From positions 1 through 64,000 of the forward strand of contig NZ_JAVFVS010000012.1 of the NCBI RefSeq assembly GCF_030929605.1: DNA of 64,000 nucleotides, written 5' to 3'. This DNA is from Flavobacterium sp. LHD-80. GTDB taxonomy: Bacteria > Bacteroidota > Bacteroidia > Flavobacteriales > Flavobacteriaceae. Below the pieces are notes generated by a model. That model did no database searches and had not been told where the DNA came from. It saw only the letters and a list, made by a program, of their open reading frames with translations. The position numbers and the translations under genes were made by a program. Positions 1-7,290 of the stretch are shown piece by piece (positions within the stretch are counted from its first letter, which is position 1; every line of letters begins with the position of its first letter).

Positions 1-6
1 CGGGTG

Positions 7-36
7 CAAAAGTAGCACCTTTATCCAGTTATACAA
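7..36 (-). promoter_or_regulatory. Bacteroidota-type promoter pointing out of the window
   Basis: On the minus strand TTG (36-34) is followed after 19 nt by TACTTTTG (14-7). This matches the TTG-N17-23-TAnnTTTG promoter of Bacteroidota. It should drive a gene left of position 1, which cannot be seen. The rest of 37-370 shows no convincing gene, only T-rich sequence. Confidence 0.55.
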
Positions 37-370
37 GCTTTTTTATCCTCTTTTTTTAATCTTTTTTCCATCTTTTTCTTAACTCGCTGATAACCGTTTC
101 TTTACAGGCGCGCTTTTTTTCATCGCAAGTAGGATTTTTCCTTTTATAGACGTGTTTTTACCATTTATCAATCTGTTTTGCCCTTAGATTTTGCAGAGTT
201 TCTAGCCTTCAGCCTTCTTTTCTGCCAAGAAATCAAACTTTGAAATCTGCTTTTCGGCCGTTTTTAGTCCCGCAGAGGCGCAGAGGCGCAAAGTTTTTCC
301 TCTTTTATTCTGTTTTTGTTCCCGAATCGATGTTTCTTTCGCTGAATTTCTTTCTGGAAACCTACACCAT

Positions 371-446
371 AGCCCCGATAGGAGCGGAAATCCTTTTGCT
401 TTTTTCTTTAAAAAGCAAAAGATTGTAGCGCATAGCGGGAATAGCT
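371..446. repeat. Dispersed inverted repeat, copy 1
   Basis: This 76-nt element begins AGCCCCGATAG and ends ATAGCGGGAATAGCT. Its arms pair around CCTTTTGCTTTTT / AAAAAGCAAAAG. A second 76-nt copy lies at 10401-10476 with the same ends and a changed loop, which shows that the stem is conserved rather than the loop. Short open frames over this area (202-450) only read through the repeat. The whole stretch 1-613 otherwise holds no supported gene. Confidence 0.75.
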
Positions 447-540
447 CCATATAAATAAAAATCTAATATCCTAAATTCAGTTTTCTACTCTTATATATAT
501 TATAGTATAGTTTTCTGCATATACATTATATTATGTATAA

Positions 541-579
541 AAAAAACAAACCCGACAGGTTTTGAAAACCTGTCGGGTT
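541..579 (-). terminator. Intrinsic terminator of the flavin monooxygenase gene
   Basis: The arms AACCCGACAGG and CCTGTCGGGTT pair around TTTTGAAAA. On the minus strand the stem is followed by TTTGTTTTTT, so it fits a terminator for the gene ending at 614. The core AGGTTTTGAAAACCT is shared with the repeats at 4453 and 10342, so it is also a member of a dispersed family. Confidence 0.7.
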
Positions 580-613
580 GTATGAATAAAATCTACTCTT
601 ATATATATGTATA

Positions 614-1630
614 CTATATATGTTTAGCTTCGTTCAAACTATCTATTACTTCTTTTGTGATTTGAATGCTTTTCAATTTTGCTTCATGATCAAAAATAGG
701 ACTTGTCGCCATCAATTCATCAATGTTAGCGTAGTTGATAAACTTTTTTAAATCTGTAATCAATTGTTCTTTATTTCCTGTAAATGTTCCGGCGGTCATC
801 TGATTGACATGATAACGTTCTGCTTCATTCATAATGTCATCTAATGAAGAGACTGGCGGTTGCAAACCTTTACGATCATTTCTAATTAAGTTTAAAAACA
901 TTTGATACAAACTTGTAGATAATAATTCGGCTTCTTCATTTGTGTTTGCTGCAATTATATTGACACAAGCCATTGTTTTGGGTTCATGTAAATATTCTGA
1001 AGGCTGAAAATTTTCGCGATAGAATTCAAATGCCTGAATCATCAGTTTTGGCGCAAAATGTCCAGCGAAAGCATAAGGTAAACCATAAGCTGCTGCTAAA
1101 GCCGCACTTTCCATACTAGATCCTAAAATCCAGATTGGAATGTTAAGACCTTCGGCTGGAAATGCGCGCACTTTTCCTGTTGCGTTTTCAGAAGAAAAAT
1201 ATTCTTGGAGTTTACTTACGTTTTGCGGAAAACGTTGTGCCTGCTCAAAAAAGTCTTTTCGAATAGCTTCTGCAGTTGGCTGATCTGTTCCTGGAGCTCT
1301 TCCCAAACCTAAATCAATTCGGTTTGGATAAAGCGTTTCTAATGTTCCGAATTGTTCTGCCACTACTAAAGGGGAATGATTTGGAAGCATTATTCCTCCC
1401 GAACCTATGCGAATATTCTCGGTCTGACTTGCGACATATCCAATTAAAACTACAGTTGCTGTACTTGCAACATGTGCCATATTATGATGTTCTGCAAGCC
1501 AGATTCTTTTGTATCCTAATTTATCCGCTAATTGCGCGATGTCTTTTGTTTTTTTAAATGTTTCTGATGCGTTGCTGTCTTGCGTAATGATTGCAAGCTC
1601 TAATATTGAAACTGAAATTGGTTTTTTCAT
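614..1630 (-). CDS. LLM-class flavin-dependent oxidoreductase (luciferase-like)
   Basis: The 338-residue protein has the layout of single-subunit luciferase-like monooxygenases of the MsnO8/YhbW type. It contains the early AEHHNM segment, the IRIGSGGIMLPNHSPLVVAEQ strand/helix, and RIDLGLGRAPGTD, which in this family surround the FMN site of the TIM barrel. Later comes the PIWILGSS phosphate-binding region. No signal peptide is seen, so it should act in the cytoplasm with reduced flavin from a separate reductase. The natural substrate cannot be read from the sequence. The gene is monocistronic, with a terminator just downstream, and the next gene on the same strand starts about 100 nt beyond. 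Start is the only in-frame ATG preceding the conserved ISVSILEL strand. Confidence 0.85.
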   Translation of the reverse strand: MKKPISVSILELAIITQDSNASETFKKTKDIAQLADKLGYKRIWLAEHHNMAHVASTATVVLIGYVASQTENIRIGSGGIMLPNHSPLVVAEQFGTLETLYPNRIDLGLGRAPGTDQPTAEAIRKDFFEQAQRFPQNVSKLQEYFSSENATGKVRAFPAEGLNIPIWILGSSMESAALAAAYGLPYAFAGHFAPKLMIQAFEFYRENFQPSEYLHEPKTMACVNIIAANTNEEAELLSTSLYQMFLNLIRNDRKGLQPPVSSLDDIMNEAERYHVNQMTAGTFTGNKEQLITDLKKFINYANIDELMATSPIFDHEAKLKSIQITKEVIDSLNEAKHI

Positions 1631-1728
1631 ATAAAATAATACTAAGGTGCAAAATTAACTCATTTATATTGATGCACTTTGCTTTCTAATGTTAATTGAA
1701 TTATAATATTTGTAGCTACAAATGTTTA

Positions 1729-2937
1729 TCACTTCAATTTCAGATGAATCAGTTTATGGCTTGTTTTACCATCATCTTTTACAATTAAATCTTTACCAGA
1801 TTCTATTTCAAATTTTGAAGAAGTGTCAATCGCTAATGAAATTTCACGATATCTAAATGCTTCAGGAATTTCAGGAATTACAATTTTCACTTCTACATCT
1901 TTTCCTTTTTGCTTGTAATCAATTTTTACTCGGTCTCTTAACCAAATATATTCGTAAACTTCCTGCCACGGCGCCATCCAGATTGAATCGTTTCCTTTTA
2001 CACCATATTTATCTGCAAGCGCTGCCATATAATATTTGAAATCAGGAAAACGCATGCTTAAGTTCCACAAATTTGTATTTCCTGTTCCGTGAGTAAATTC
2101 GTTAAACCAAATTGGATTTGGTTGTTTTACAATTGAATCTAAAGTTTTCAAATAACGATCCATTGTTTTAAAACTAATGGTATCTTTTGAACTCTGCACA
2201 AAAGTTCTGGCCGTAATCATTTTATCGAGATTCATTTTTGAATCAATTTTAAAAATTGGGCCAACACCATAATAAGACGCTACTGAAAAATGTCCGTTAT
2301 TAAGTGCCTCTTTTTCATATTCCAAATAATACTTGTCATCACCTTCTCCGCCCGGAACTACAAAATGAGACATTGTAAAACCAAGATTTTGTTTTATTGA
2401 AGCTGTATTTCCGGTTACTTCTGTCAAATAATTTGTGCCGTGTTTTGTTGCGTGATGAAAACCATGATTTAAAATATCCCAACCGGCGTTATACATTTCT
2501 TTAATTTCGGGCCACGAAAGATGCCCACGGTTTGCTGGCAAATCACGAATTGCACCTCCATTAATTGCCAAAGCCAACTTAAAAGGGATATTATTTCCGA
2601 ATCCGTCTGAATAAAAAAGTCCACTTGAAGTTGTTCCGTCTCCGCCTTGATCAATTTTCCATTCATTTTTATCTGGATTGCTGATTTTTCCACCCTTCAA
2701 TAATGGAAATGCAGTTAAATAAGCTGATCGATATCCATCATCGAGCGTAAAACTGTAAGCGAAATGTTTGTTATACTTTAAAGGAGCAACTTTAATTTTG
2801 ACTTTTTCTTCCGACTTTAATTTAATTTTAAATGAAATTGTCTTTGATTTTGAAGAATCTATTTCGGTTATTTCATTTGAAAAGCAAGTAAAATATCCGA
2901 ACAATAATATAACGATTAGAAGATGGCGTTTTAACAT
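1729..2937 (-). CDS. Secreted polysaccharide deacetylase-like protein
   Basis: A 402-residue protein with an N-terminal signal peptide (LLIVILLFGYFTCFS, roughly residues 6-20). The segment FAYSFTLDDGYRS carries the TxDDG motif of carbohydrate esterase family 4, and DILNHGFHHATKH supplies the H-x-x-x-H type metal ligands. Together these suggest a metal-dependent NodB-like deacetylase acting in the periplasm or outside the cell. Between them lies a long insertion (about residues 100-150), so it is not a compact peptidoglycan deacetylase, and the substrate is unknown. The C-terminal about 70 residues look like a small beta domain. The gene reads away from the divergent regulator at 3105; no partner gene is adjacent. 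Confidence 0.75.
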   Translation of the reverse strand: MLKRHLLIVILLFGYFTCFSNEITEIDSSKSKTISFKIKLKSEEKVKIKVAPLKYNKHFAYSFTLDDGYRSAYLTAFPLLKGGKISNPDKNEWKIDQGGDGTTSSGLFYSDGFGNNIPFKLALAINGGAIRDLPANRGHLSWPEIKEMYNAGWDILNHGFHHATKHGTNYLTEVTGNTASIKQNLGFTMSHFVVPGGEGDDKYYLEYEKEALNNGHFSVASYYGVGPIFKIDSKMNLDKMITARTFVQSSKDTISFKTMDRYLKTLDSIVKQPNPIWFNEFTHGTGNTNLWNLSMRFPDFKYYMAALADKYGVKGNDSIWMAPWQEVYEYIWLRDRVKIDYKQKGKDVEVKIVIPEIPEAFRYREISLAIDTSSKFEIESGKDLIVKDDGKTSHKLIHLKLK

Positions 2938-3058
2938 AAATGAGATGGGTTCAATTTTTGCTTAAAAGTACATTTCTTTTTGAAAAAATTATTTTAAAAC
3001 CAATCACTCTTTTGAAAATAATTTCTGCTGAATTAAAAAAGTAAAGTGATTTAAAACC

Positions 3059-3066
3059 TAAATTTG
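3059..3066 (+). promoter_or_regulatory. -7 box of the NtrC-type regulator gene
   Basis: TAAATTTG fits TAnnTTTG and lies 38 nt before the start codon at 3105. No clear TTG is found at the expected -33 distance, so the site is tentative. Confidence 0.4.
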
Positions 3067-3104
3067 TATATCAAAACACCAATTCGGTTTTAGCTTATCT
3101 GCAA

Positions 3105-4451
3105 ATGACACACAAAATTTTAATTATAGACGACGAAGAAAAACTTAGAAGTCTGCTGGCGCGAATTATAAAATCGGAAGGATTTGAAGTTTTTGAAGCC
3201 AAAGATTTAAAATCAGGTTTTAAGAAACTGGAACAAACAGAAATTGATGTCGTTTTATGTGATGTAAAACTGCCGGACGGAAATGGTGTTGATTTTCTAC
3301 AGAACATAAAAGGAAGTTTTCCGTTGACGGAAGTGATCCTGCTAACCGCTTTTGGAAATATTCCAGATGGTGTTCAGGCAATGAAAAATGGCGCTTTCGA
3401 TTATATTGTAAAAGGCGACGATAATGATAAAATTATCCCGCTTCTTTATAAAGCGGTTGAAAAAGTGCATTTGCAAAAGAAAGTACAACAGCTTGAAAAA
3501 CGTATCAACGATAAATATTCTTTCAGCACTATAATCGGAAAATCAAAAGGAATTGAACAGGTTATTGATCTTGCTCAAAAAGTGGCAAAAACTGATTCGA
3601 CTGTTTTACTAACTGGTGAAACCGGAACCGGAAAAGAAGTTTTTGCGCAGGCGATTCATGAAAACAGCAACCGTGTGGGGAAATCTTTTGTGGCCTTGAA
3701 CTGCAGTACTTTCACAAAAGAAATTTTAGAAAGCGAACTTTTCGGTCATAAACAAGGTGCTTTTACAGGAGCTGTAAAAGATAAAAAGGGTTTTATTGAA
3801 GAAGCAAACGGCGGCACTTTATTTCTTGATGAAATTGGTGAAATGCCAATTGATCTTCAAGCGAAATTATTGCGTGTTTTAGAAACTTCCGAATATATTC
3901 CCGTTGGTGACACCACTCCAAAAAAATCAAATTTCCGATTAATCGCTGCAACAAATCGTGATTTAAAAACTGAAAGTGATGAACATCGCTTCCGTTCTGA
4001 TTTGTATTTCCGTTTGAATATCTTCGAAATTAAGCTTCCGTCTTTACGAGAAAGAATCAAAGATATTGCAGTTTTGACAAATCATTTCGTAAAACAGTTT
4101 TCTGAAAAAACGAATAAGAAAACATTAAACATCTCAGATGATTTTCTGCAGAAGTTAGAAAATTATTCCTGGCCAGGAAATATCCGCGAACTTAAAAATA
4201 TCATCGAAAGATCGGTTATTTTAAGTAATGGTGATACTTTAACTTCGGATGTTCTGCCATATGAAATGCAGCATCAGGCTGAAAATAATTCTAAACCAAT
4301 GTCGGCTTTCTCAATGCAGAGTGTTGAGAAACTGCATATTCATAAAGTTTTGAATTACACAAAAGGTAATAAAGCTGAAACGGCACGATTATTAGAAATT
4401 GGAATTGCAACTTTGTATAGAAAGCTAGAAGAATATAATATACAGTCGTAA
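3105..4451 (+). CDS. Sigma-54-dependent response regulator (NtrC family) of the kdp locus
   Basis: 448 residues in three domains. The receiver (about 1-120) has the acidic pair D9/D10, phospho-acceptor D53 in LCDVKLPDG, T81 and K103. The AAA+ domain (about 140-375) has Walker A GETGTGKE (171-178), the sigma-54 contact loop GAFTGA (218-223) and Walker B TLFLDE (238-243). The C-terminal Fis-type helix-turn-helix (about 405-445) reads KGNKAETARLLEIGIATLYRKL. It should activate sigma-54 promoters after phosphorylation. Its position at the head of the kdp genes, together with a histidine kinase at the other end (13152), suggests that it replaces the OmpR-type KdpE used in Proteobacteria. That pairing is inference. 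A terminator follows at 4578. Confidence 0.9.
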   Translation: MTHKILIIDDEEKLRSLLARIIKSEGFEVFEAKDLKSGFKKLEQTEIDVVLCDVKLPDGNGVDFLQNIKGSFPLTEVILLTAFGNIPDGVQAMKNGAFDYIVKGDDNDKIIPLLYKAVEKVHLQKKVQQLEKRINDKYSFSTIIGKSKGIEQVIDLAQKVAKTDSTVLLTGETGTGKEVFAQAIHENSNRVGKSFVALNCSTFTKEILESELFGHKQGAFTGAVKDKKGFIEEANGGTLFLDEIGEMPIDLQAKLLRVLETSEYIPVGDTTPKKSNFRLIAATNRDLKTESDEHRFRSDLYFRLNIFEIKLPSLRERIKDIAVLTNHFVKQFSEKTNKKTLNISDDFLQKLENYSWPGNIRELKNIIERSVILSNGDTLTSDVLPYEMQHQAENNSKPMSAFSMQSVEKLHIHKVLNYTKGNKAETARLLEIGIATLYRKLEEYNIQS

Positions 4452-4452
4452 T

Positions 4453-4549
4453 CCTGCAAGGTTTTCAAAACCTTGTAGGTTTAGATTTTACATAATTTTA
4501 AACTTTACACTTAAATAGAATACCTACAAGGTTTTGAAAACCTTGCAGG
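4453..4549. repeat. Inverted pair of 27-nt palindromic repeats
   Basis: Positions 4453-4479 (CCTGCAAGG...CCTTGTAGG) and 4523-4549 (CCTACAAGG...CCTTGCAGG) are exact reverse complements of one another, and each is itself nearly palindromic. A third copy with one change is at 10342-10368. Either each copy folds alone or the two fold together into a longer stem. Confidence 0.85.
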
Positions 4550-4577
4550 AAACGTAACAACCATATCATTTCAATAA

Positions 4578-4605
4578 AAGCTTATCATTTTGATAGGCTT
4601 TTTTT
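4578..4605 (+). terminator. Terminator after the response regulator gene
   Basis: The stem AAGCTTATCA / TGATAGGCTT with a 3-nt loop is followed by five more T. It separates the regulator from the kdp structural genes, so the latter need their own promoter. Confidence 0.75.
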
Positions 4606-4616
4606 ATGCCTAATTT

Positions 4617-4634
4617 TTGGCACATAATTACATT
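4617..4634 (+). promoter_or_regulatory. Candidate sigma-54 promoter of the kdp operon
   Basis: TTGGCACATAATTACATT has a perfect -24 element (TTGGCAC) but a degenerate -12 element (TTACA one base closer than the consensus TTGCA). It lies between the regulator's terminator and the first kdp-locus gene, where a sigma-54 promoter is expected given the GAFTGA-type regulator. The weak -12 half keeps confidence low. Confidence 0.35.
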
Positions 4635-4721
4635 CCTTTTATTGACAGCACTTTAGCTATAACTTGATTTTTTCGGAACATATTTTGGCATAAGGAAGGA
4701 GAACATTAAAATTCATTCCAA

Positions 4722-5003
4722 ATGAAAAATCAAGTAACCTCAATCTACAAGCAAGCAGAACGCTTTGCCGAAATCACCAAAAAATCTATTATTTCTGGAA
4801 ACATCGTTCGTGCAAAAAAATGCCTTGCTCTTGCCGAACGTTTGTTTATTACAGGAAGTATCGAAACTAAAAATGCCATTTCTAATGTGTATGTTTTCTC
4901 AGTTTCTTCTTTTATGGAAGTGCGCCACTGCAATATTTCTCATCTATTTCCGCAAACACTTAAAGCGGAATATATAAAGCAGGTTAATGCTTCTGGTGTA
5001 TAA
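4722..5003 (+). CDS. Small conserved-looking protein at the head of the kdp operon
   Basis: A 93-residue soluble, Lys-rich protein that I do not recognise with certainty. The first about 50 residues (QAERFAEITKKSI...RAKKCLALAERLF) look like two amphipathic helices resembling a helix-hairpin repeat. The tail is mixed. There is no signal peptide or membrane segment. A purine-rich AAGGAAGGAG sits about 20 nt before the ATG. It is the first gene after the likely kdp promoter, 93 nt before the micropeptide at 5097, so a role linked to K+ uptake or its control is plausible but not shown. Confidence 0.7.
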   Translation: MKNQVTSIYKQAERFAEITKKSIISGNIVRAKKCLALAERLFITGSIETKNAISNVYVFSVSSFMEVRHCNISHLFPQTLKAEYIKQVNASGV

Positions 5004-5056
5004 AAAGTTTAATCGGTTAACTGTTTAATTGTTTAATCGAAAAAATCTGAAATCTA

Positions 5057-5074
5057 TCCCGATAGCTATCGGGA
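5057..5074. repeat. Perfect 18-nt palindrome
   Basis: TCCCGATAGCTATCGGGA is fully self-complementary. Its CCCGATAG half matches the ends of the elements at 371 and 10401. Confidence 0.7.
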
Positions 5075-5096
5075 CTTAAATCTAAAATAATCTCCT

Positions 5097-5180
5097 ATGA
5101 TCACTTTTCTTTTACTCGGGCTGGCCGTCGTGCTGTTTGCCATTTGTTTTCTCTCTGTTGAATTTTTTGAAAAAATCTAA
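5097..5180 (+). CDS. 27-residue membrane peptide preceding KdpF
   Basis: The ATG at 5097 opens MITFLLLGLAVVLFAICFLS followed by VEFFEKI and a TAA stop. Residues 2-20 form one hydrophobic helix, and the tail is acidic then basic. The TAA ends only 3 nt before the kdpF start, so the two should be translated together. It is too short for routine gene callers. KdpF peptides are of similar size and topology, and this could be a diverged second copy or a separate accessory peptide. Its existence rests on spacing, start codon and hydrophobic pattern, not on a homologue. Confidence 0.6.
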   Translation: MITFLLLGLAVVLFAICFLSVEFFEKI

Positions 5181-5183
5181 ATC

Positions 5184-5261
5184 ATGACTGCACTATTTAT
5201 CATTTCAATCGCCGTTTTCGTGTATTTGGTATATGTATTAATCAAACCTGAAAAATTTTAA
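5184..5261 (+). CDS. kdpF: K+-transporting ATPase subunit KdpF
   Basis: A 25-residue peptide beginning MTALFIISIAV with one transmembrane helix and ending in LIKPEKF. The (R/K)PEKF end after a single helix is the hallmark of KdpF, a small lipid-like stabiliser of the KdpABC complex in the inner membrane. It lies directly upstream of kdpA with about 106 nt between, part of which can form a small hairpin (AAAAGTGAAA at 5271 / TTTTCACT at 5344). Confidence 0.85.
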   Translation: MTALFIISIAVFVYLVYVLIKPEKF

Positions 5262-5367
5262 ATCATGTAAAAAGTGAAATGCTTTAAGTGAAATGTAAAC
5301 GCAAATTTTATTCATCAACTCATTTTACAAATCACCTCTCACCTTTTCACTAAAAAATATAAAAATT

Positions 5368-7089
5368 ATGAACACAGAATTATTAGGCGTCATTGGTATT
5401 TTTATCCTAACCATTGTTTTAGCGATTCCTTTAGGGAAATATATTGCTAAAGTTTATTTAGGAGATAAAACTCTTTTTGACCCGATTTTCAATCCAATTG
5501 AAAAATTTATCTTTAAAATCAGCGGTATTAATCCTGCTGAAGAAATGAACTGGAAACAACACTTAAAAGCACTTTTAAGTATTAATATGGTTTGGTTCTT
5601 TCTTTGCTTTTTTGTCTTATTGTTTCAGGGATCTTTACCATTAAATCCAGATAATAACCCGTCAATGACACCTGATCTGGCATTTAATACGGCTATTTCA
5701 TTTATCGTAAACTGCAACTTACAGCATTATTCGGGCGAAAGTGGCGTTTCTTATCTTTCACAAATCGTCTTGATGTTCCTTCAATTTGTTTCTGCTGGTA
5801 TCGGAATGGCGGCTGCTGCCATGATTTTCACGGCAATGAAAGAAAGAACAACAGAAAAATTAGGTAATTTTTATAATTATTTCATCAAAAGCTGTACTCG
5901 TATTTTATTACCGCTTTCAGCAATTGTAGCTGTTGCGCTAGTATTTAGCGGAACTCCAATGACTTTTGAAGGCAAAGATGCTATTACAACGCTTCAAGGT
6001 GATCATGTAGAAGTTTCTCGCGGACCCGCTGCAGCCTTTATTGCTATTAAACATATTGGTACAAACGGTGGCGGATTTTTCGGAGCCAATTCAGCGCATC
6101 CATTAGAAAATCCAACTTATTTTACGAATGGAGTTGAGCTTTGGGCACAAATGATTATTCCGTTTGCGATGATTTTTGCTCTTGGATTTTACCTCAACAA
6201 AAGAAAATTATCAAATATCATATTTGGTGTAATGACTGTTGGATTTTTACTTCTGGTTGTTCCAACAGTTATGAGCGAAATCAACGGAAATCCAGCCATC
6301 GAAAAAATGGGTATCGCACAGGCAACCGGAGCGATGGAAGGAAAAGAAGTTCGGTTTGGTCCGGCAATGTCAGGATTCTGGAGTATTGCTACAACAGTAA
6401 TTTCTACAGGTTCTGTAAACAGTATGCACGATAGCTCGATGCCTATTTCTGGCGCTATGCAATTATTATCTATGATGGTAAATGCCTTTTACGGCGGATG
6501 TGGTGTTGGTATTTTGAACTATTATATTTTTATTATTCTAGCTGTATTTATCTCCGGATTAATGGTTGGCCGAACTCCCGAATTTTTAGGGAAGAAAATT
6601 GAAGCTCGGGAAGTTAAAATTGCAGCTTTTATCGCCATTCTTCATCCATTATTAATCTTGGCCGGAACTGCTTTAGCTTCTTATTTTGCTGCACATGATA
6701 CCGCAATGGGTTATTGGTTTAGCGGAAATGCAACAGGCTGGTTAAATAATCCTGGAAATCACGGATTCTCAGAAATGTTGTACGAATACACTTCAAGTGC
6801 TGCCAATAACGGTTCTGGTTTTGAAGGTTTAGGAGATAATAATCCGTTCTGGAATATTACCACAGGAATTGTATTACTGTTGAGCCGTTTTATTCCAATC
6901 ATTGGGCCATTGGCAATTGCAGGTTTACTGGCAGGTAAAAAATACATTCCAGAGAGTGCAGGAACTTTAAAAACAGATACCTCAATTTTCGGAATCATGA
7001 CTTTTGCGGTTATTGCAATTATCGCCGCTTTATCGTTCTTCCCAGCGTTGGCACTTGGACCTTTAGCGGAATTCTTTACTTTAAAATAA
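5368..7089 (+). CDS. kdpA: K+-transporting ATPase subunit KdpA
   Basis: A 573-residue polytopic inner-membrane protein, the K+-binding, channel-like subunit of the high-affinity KdpFABC pump. The family's selectivity-filter loops are visible, notably HIGTNGGGFFGANSAHPLENP-like sequence around residues 230-250, plus a second at MNAFYGGCGVGILNY near 370. The earlier FNTAISFIVNCNLQHYSGE segment is the first pore loop. About ten membrane helices are evident, and length is normal for Bacteroidota KdpA. It is the first large gene of the kdp operon; a 200-nt gap holding an inverted repeat separates it from kdpB, which is unusual because kdp genes in enterobacteria nearly abut. Confidence 0.97.
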   Translation: MNTELLGVIGIFILTIVLAIPLGKYIAKVYLGDKTLFDPIFNPIEKFIFKISGINPAEEMNWKQHLKALLSINMVWFFLCFFVLLFQGSLPLNPDNNPSMTPDLAFNTAISFIVNCNLQHYSGESGVSYLSQIVLMFLQFVSAGIGMAAAAMIFTAMKERTTEKLGNFYNYFIKSCTRILLPLSAIVAVALVFSGTPMTFEGKDAITTLQGDHVEVSRGPAAAFIAIKHIGTNGGGFFGANSAHPLENPTYFTNGVELWAQMIIPFAMIFALGFYLNKRKLSNIIFGVMTVGFLLLVVPTVMSEINGNPAIEKMGIAQATGAMEGKEVRFGPAMSGFWSIATTVISTGSVNSMHDSSMPISGAMQLLSMMVNAFYGGCGVGILNYYIFIILAVFISGLMVGRTPEFLGKKIEAREVKIAAFIAILHPLLILAGTALASYFAAHDTAMGYWFSGNATGWLNNPGNHGFSEMLYEYTSSAANNGSGFEGLGDNNPFWNITTGIVLLLSRFIPIIGPLAIAGLLAGKKYIPESAGTLKTDTSIFGIMTFAVIAIIAALSFFPALALGPLAEFFTLK

Positions 7090-7117
7090 TAACTCATTTT
7101 TCAATGCTGAAAATATT

Positions 7118-7260
7118 TTAAACACATAGAAACATAGTTTTTTCTTTACCTCAAAAAGAAAAATCAAAAGAAACTAGTTCCTAACACATAGCTATGTGTA
7201 TTGATGCAAGTGAAACGCCTTTTCCTCAAAGTTAAAAATCTATGTTTCTATGTGTTTTAA
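7118..7260. repeat. Long inverted repeat between kdpA and kdpB
   Basis: AAACACATAGAAACATAG (7120-7137) pairs with its reverse complement at 7240-7257. Inside the loop lies the 16-nt palindrome ACACATAGCTATGTGT (7184-7199) built from the same words. The transcript could form a cruciform-like nested stem. There is no T-run, so it does not look like a full terminator. Confidence 0.85.
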
Positions 7261-7290
7261 AAAAATCAGTTAAACAAAATAACATAAAAA

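Noticed and set aside
202..450. Open frames on both strands over 200-450
   Set aside because: They run through repeat sequence (CGCAGAGGCG words and the 76-nt element), with no start context and no family-like pattern.
4675..4684. Another GGAACA operator of the S24 repressor upstream of the kdp genes
   Set aside because: A single six-base word without an adjoining TAnnTTTG box in the right place is expected by chance.
4675..4700. A second sigma-54 promoter (CGGAACATATTTTGGCA or TTGGCATAAGGAAGG)
   Set aside because: The GG and GC elements are one base too far apart in the first, and the second lacks any -12 element.
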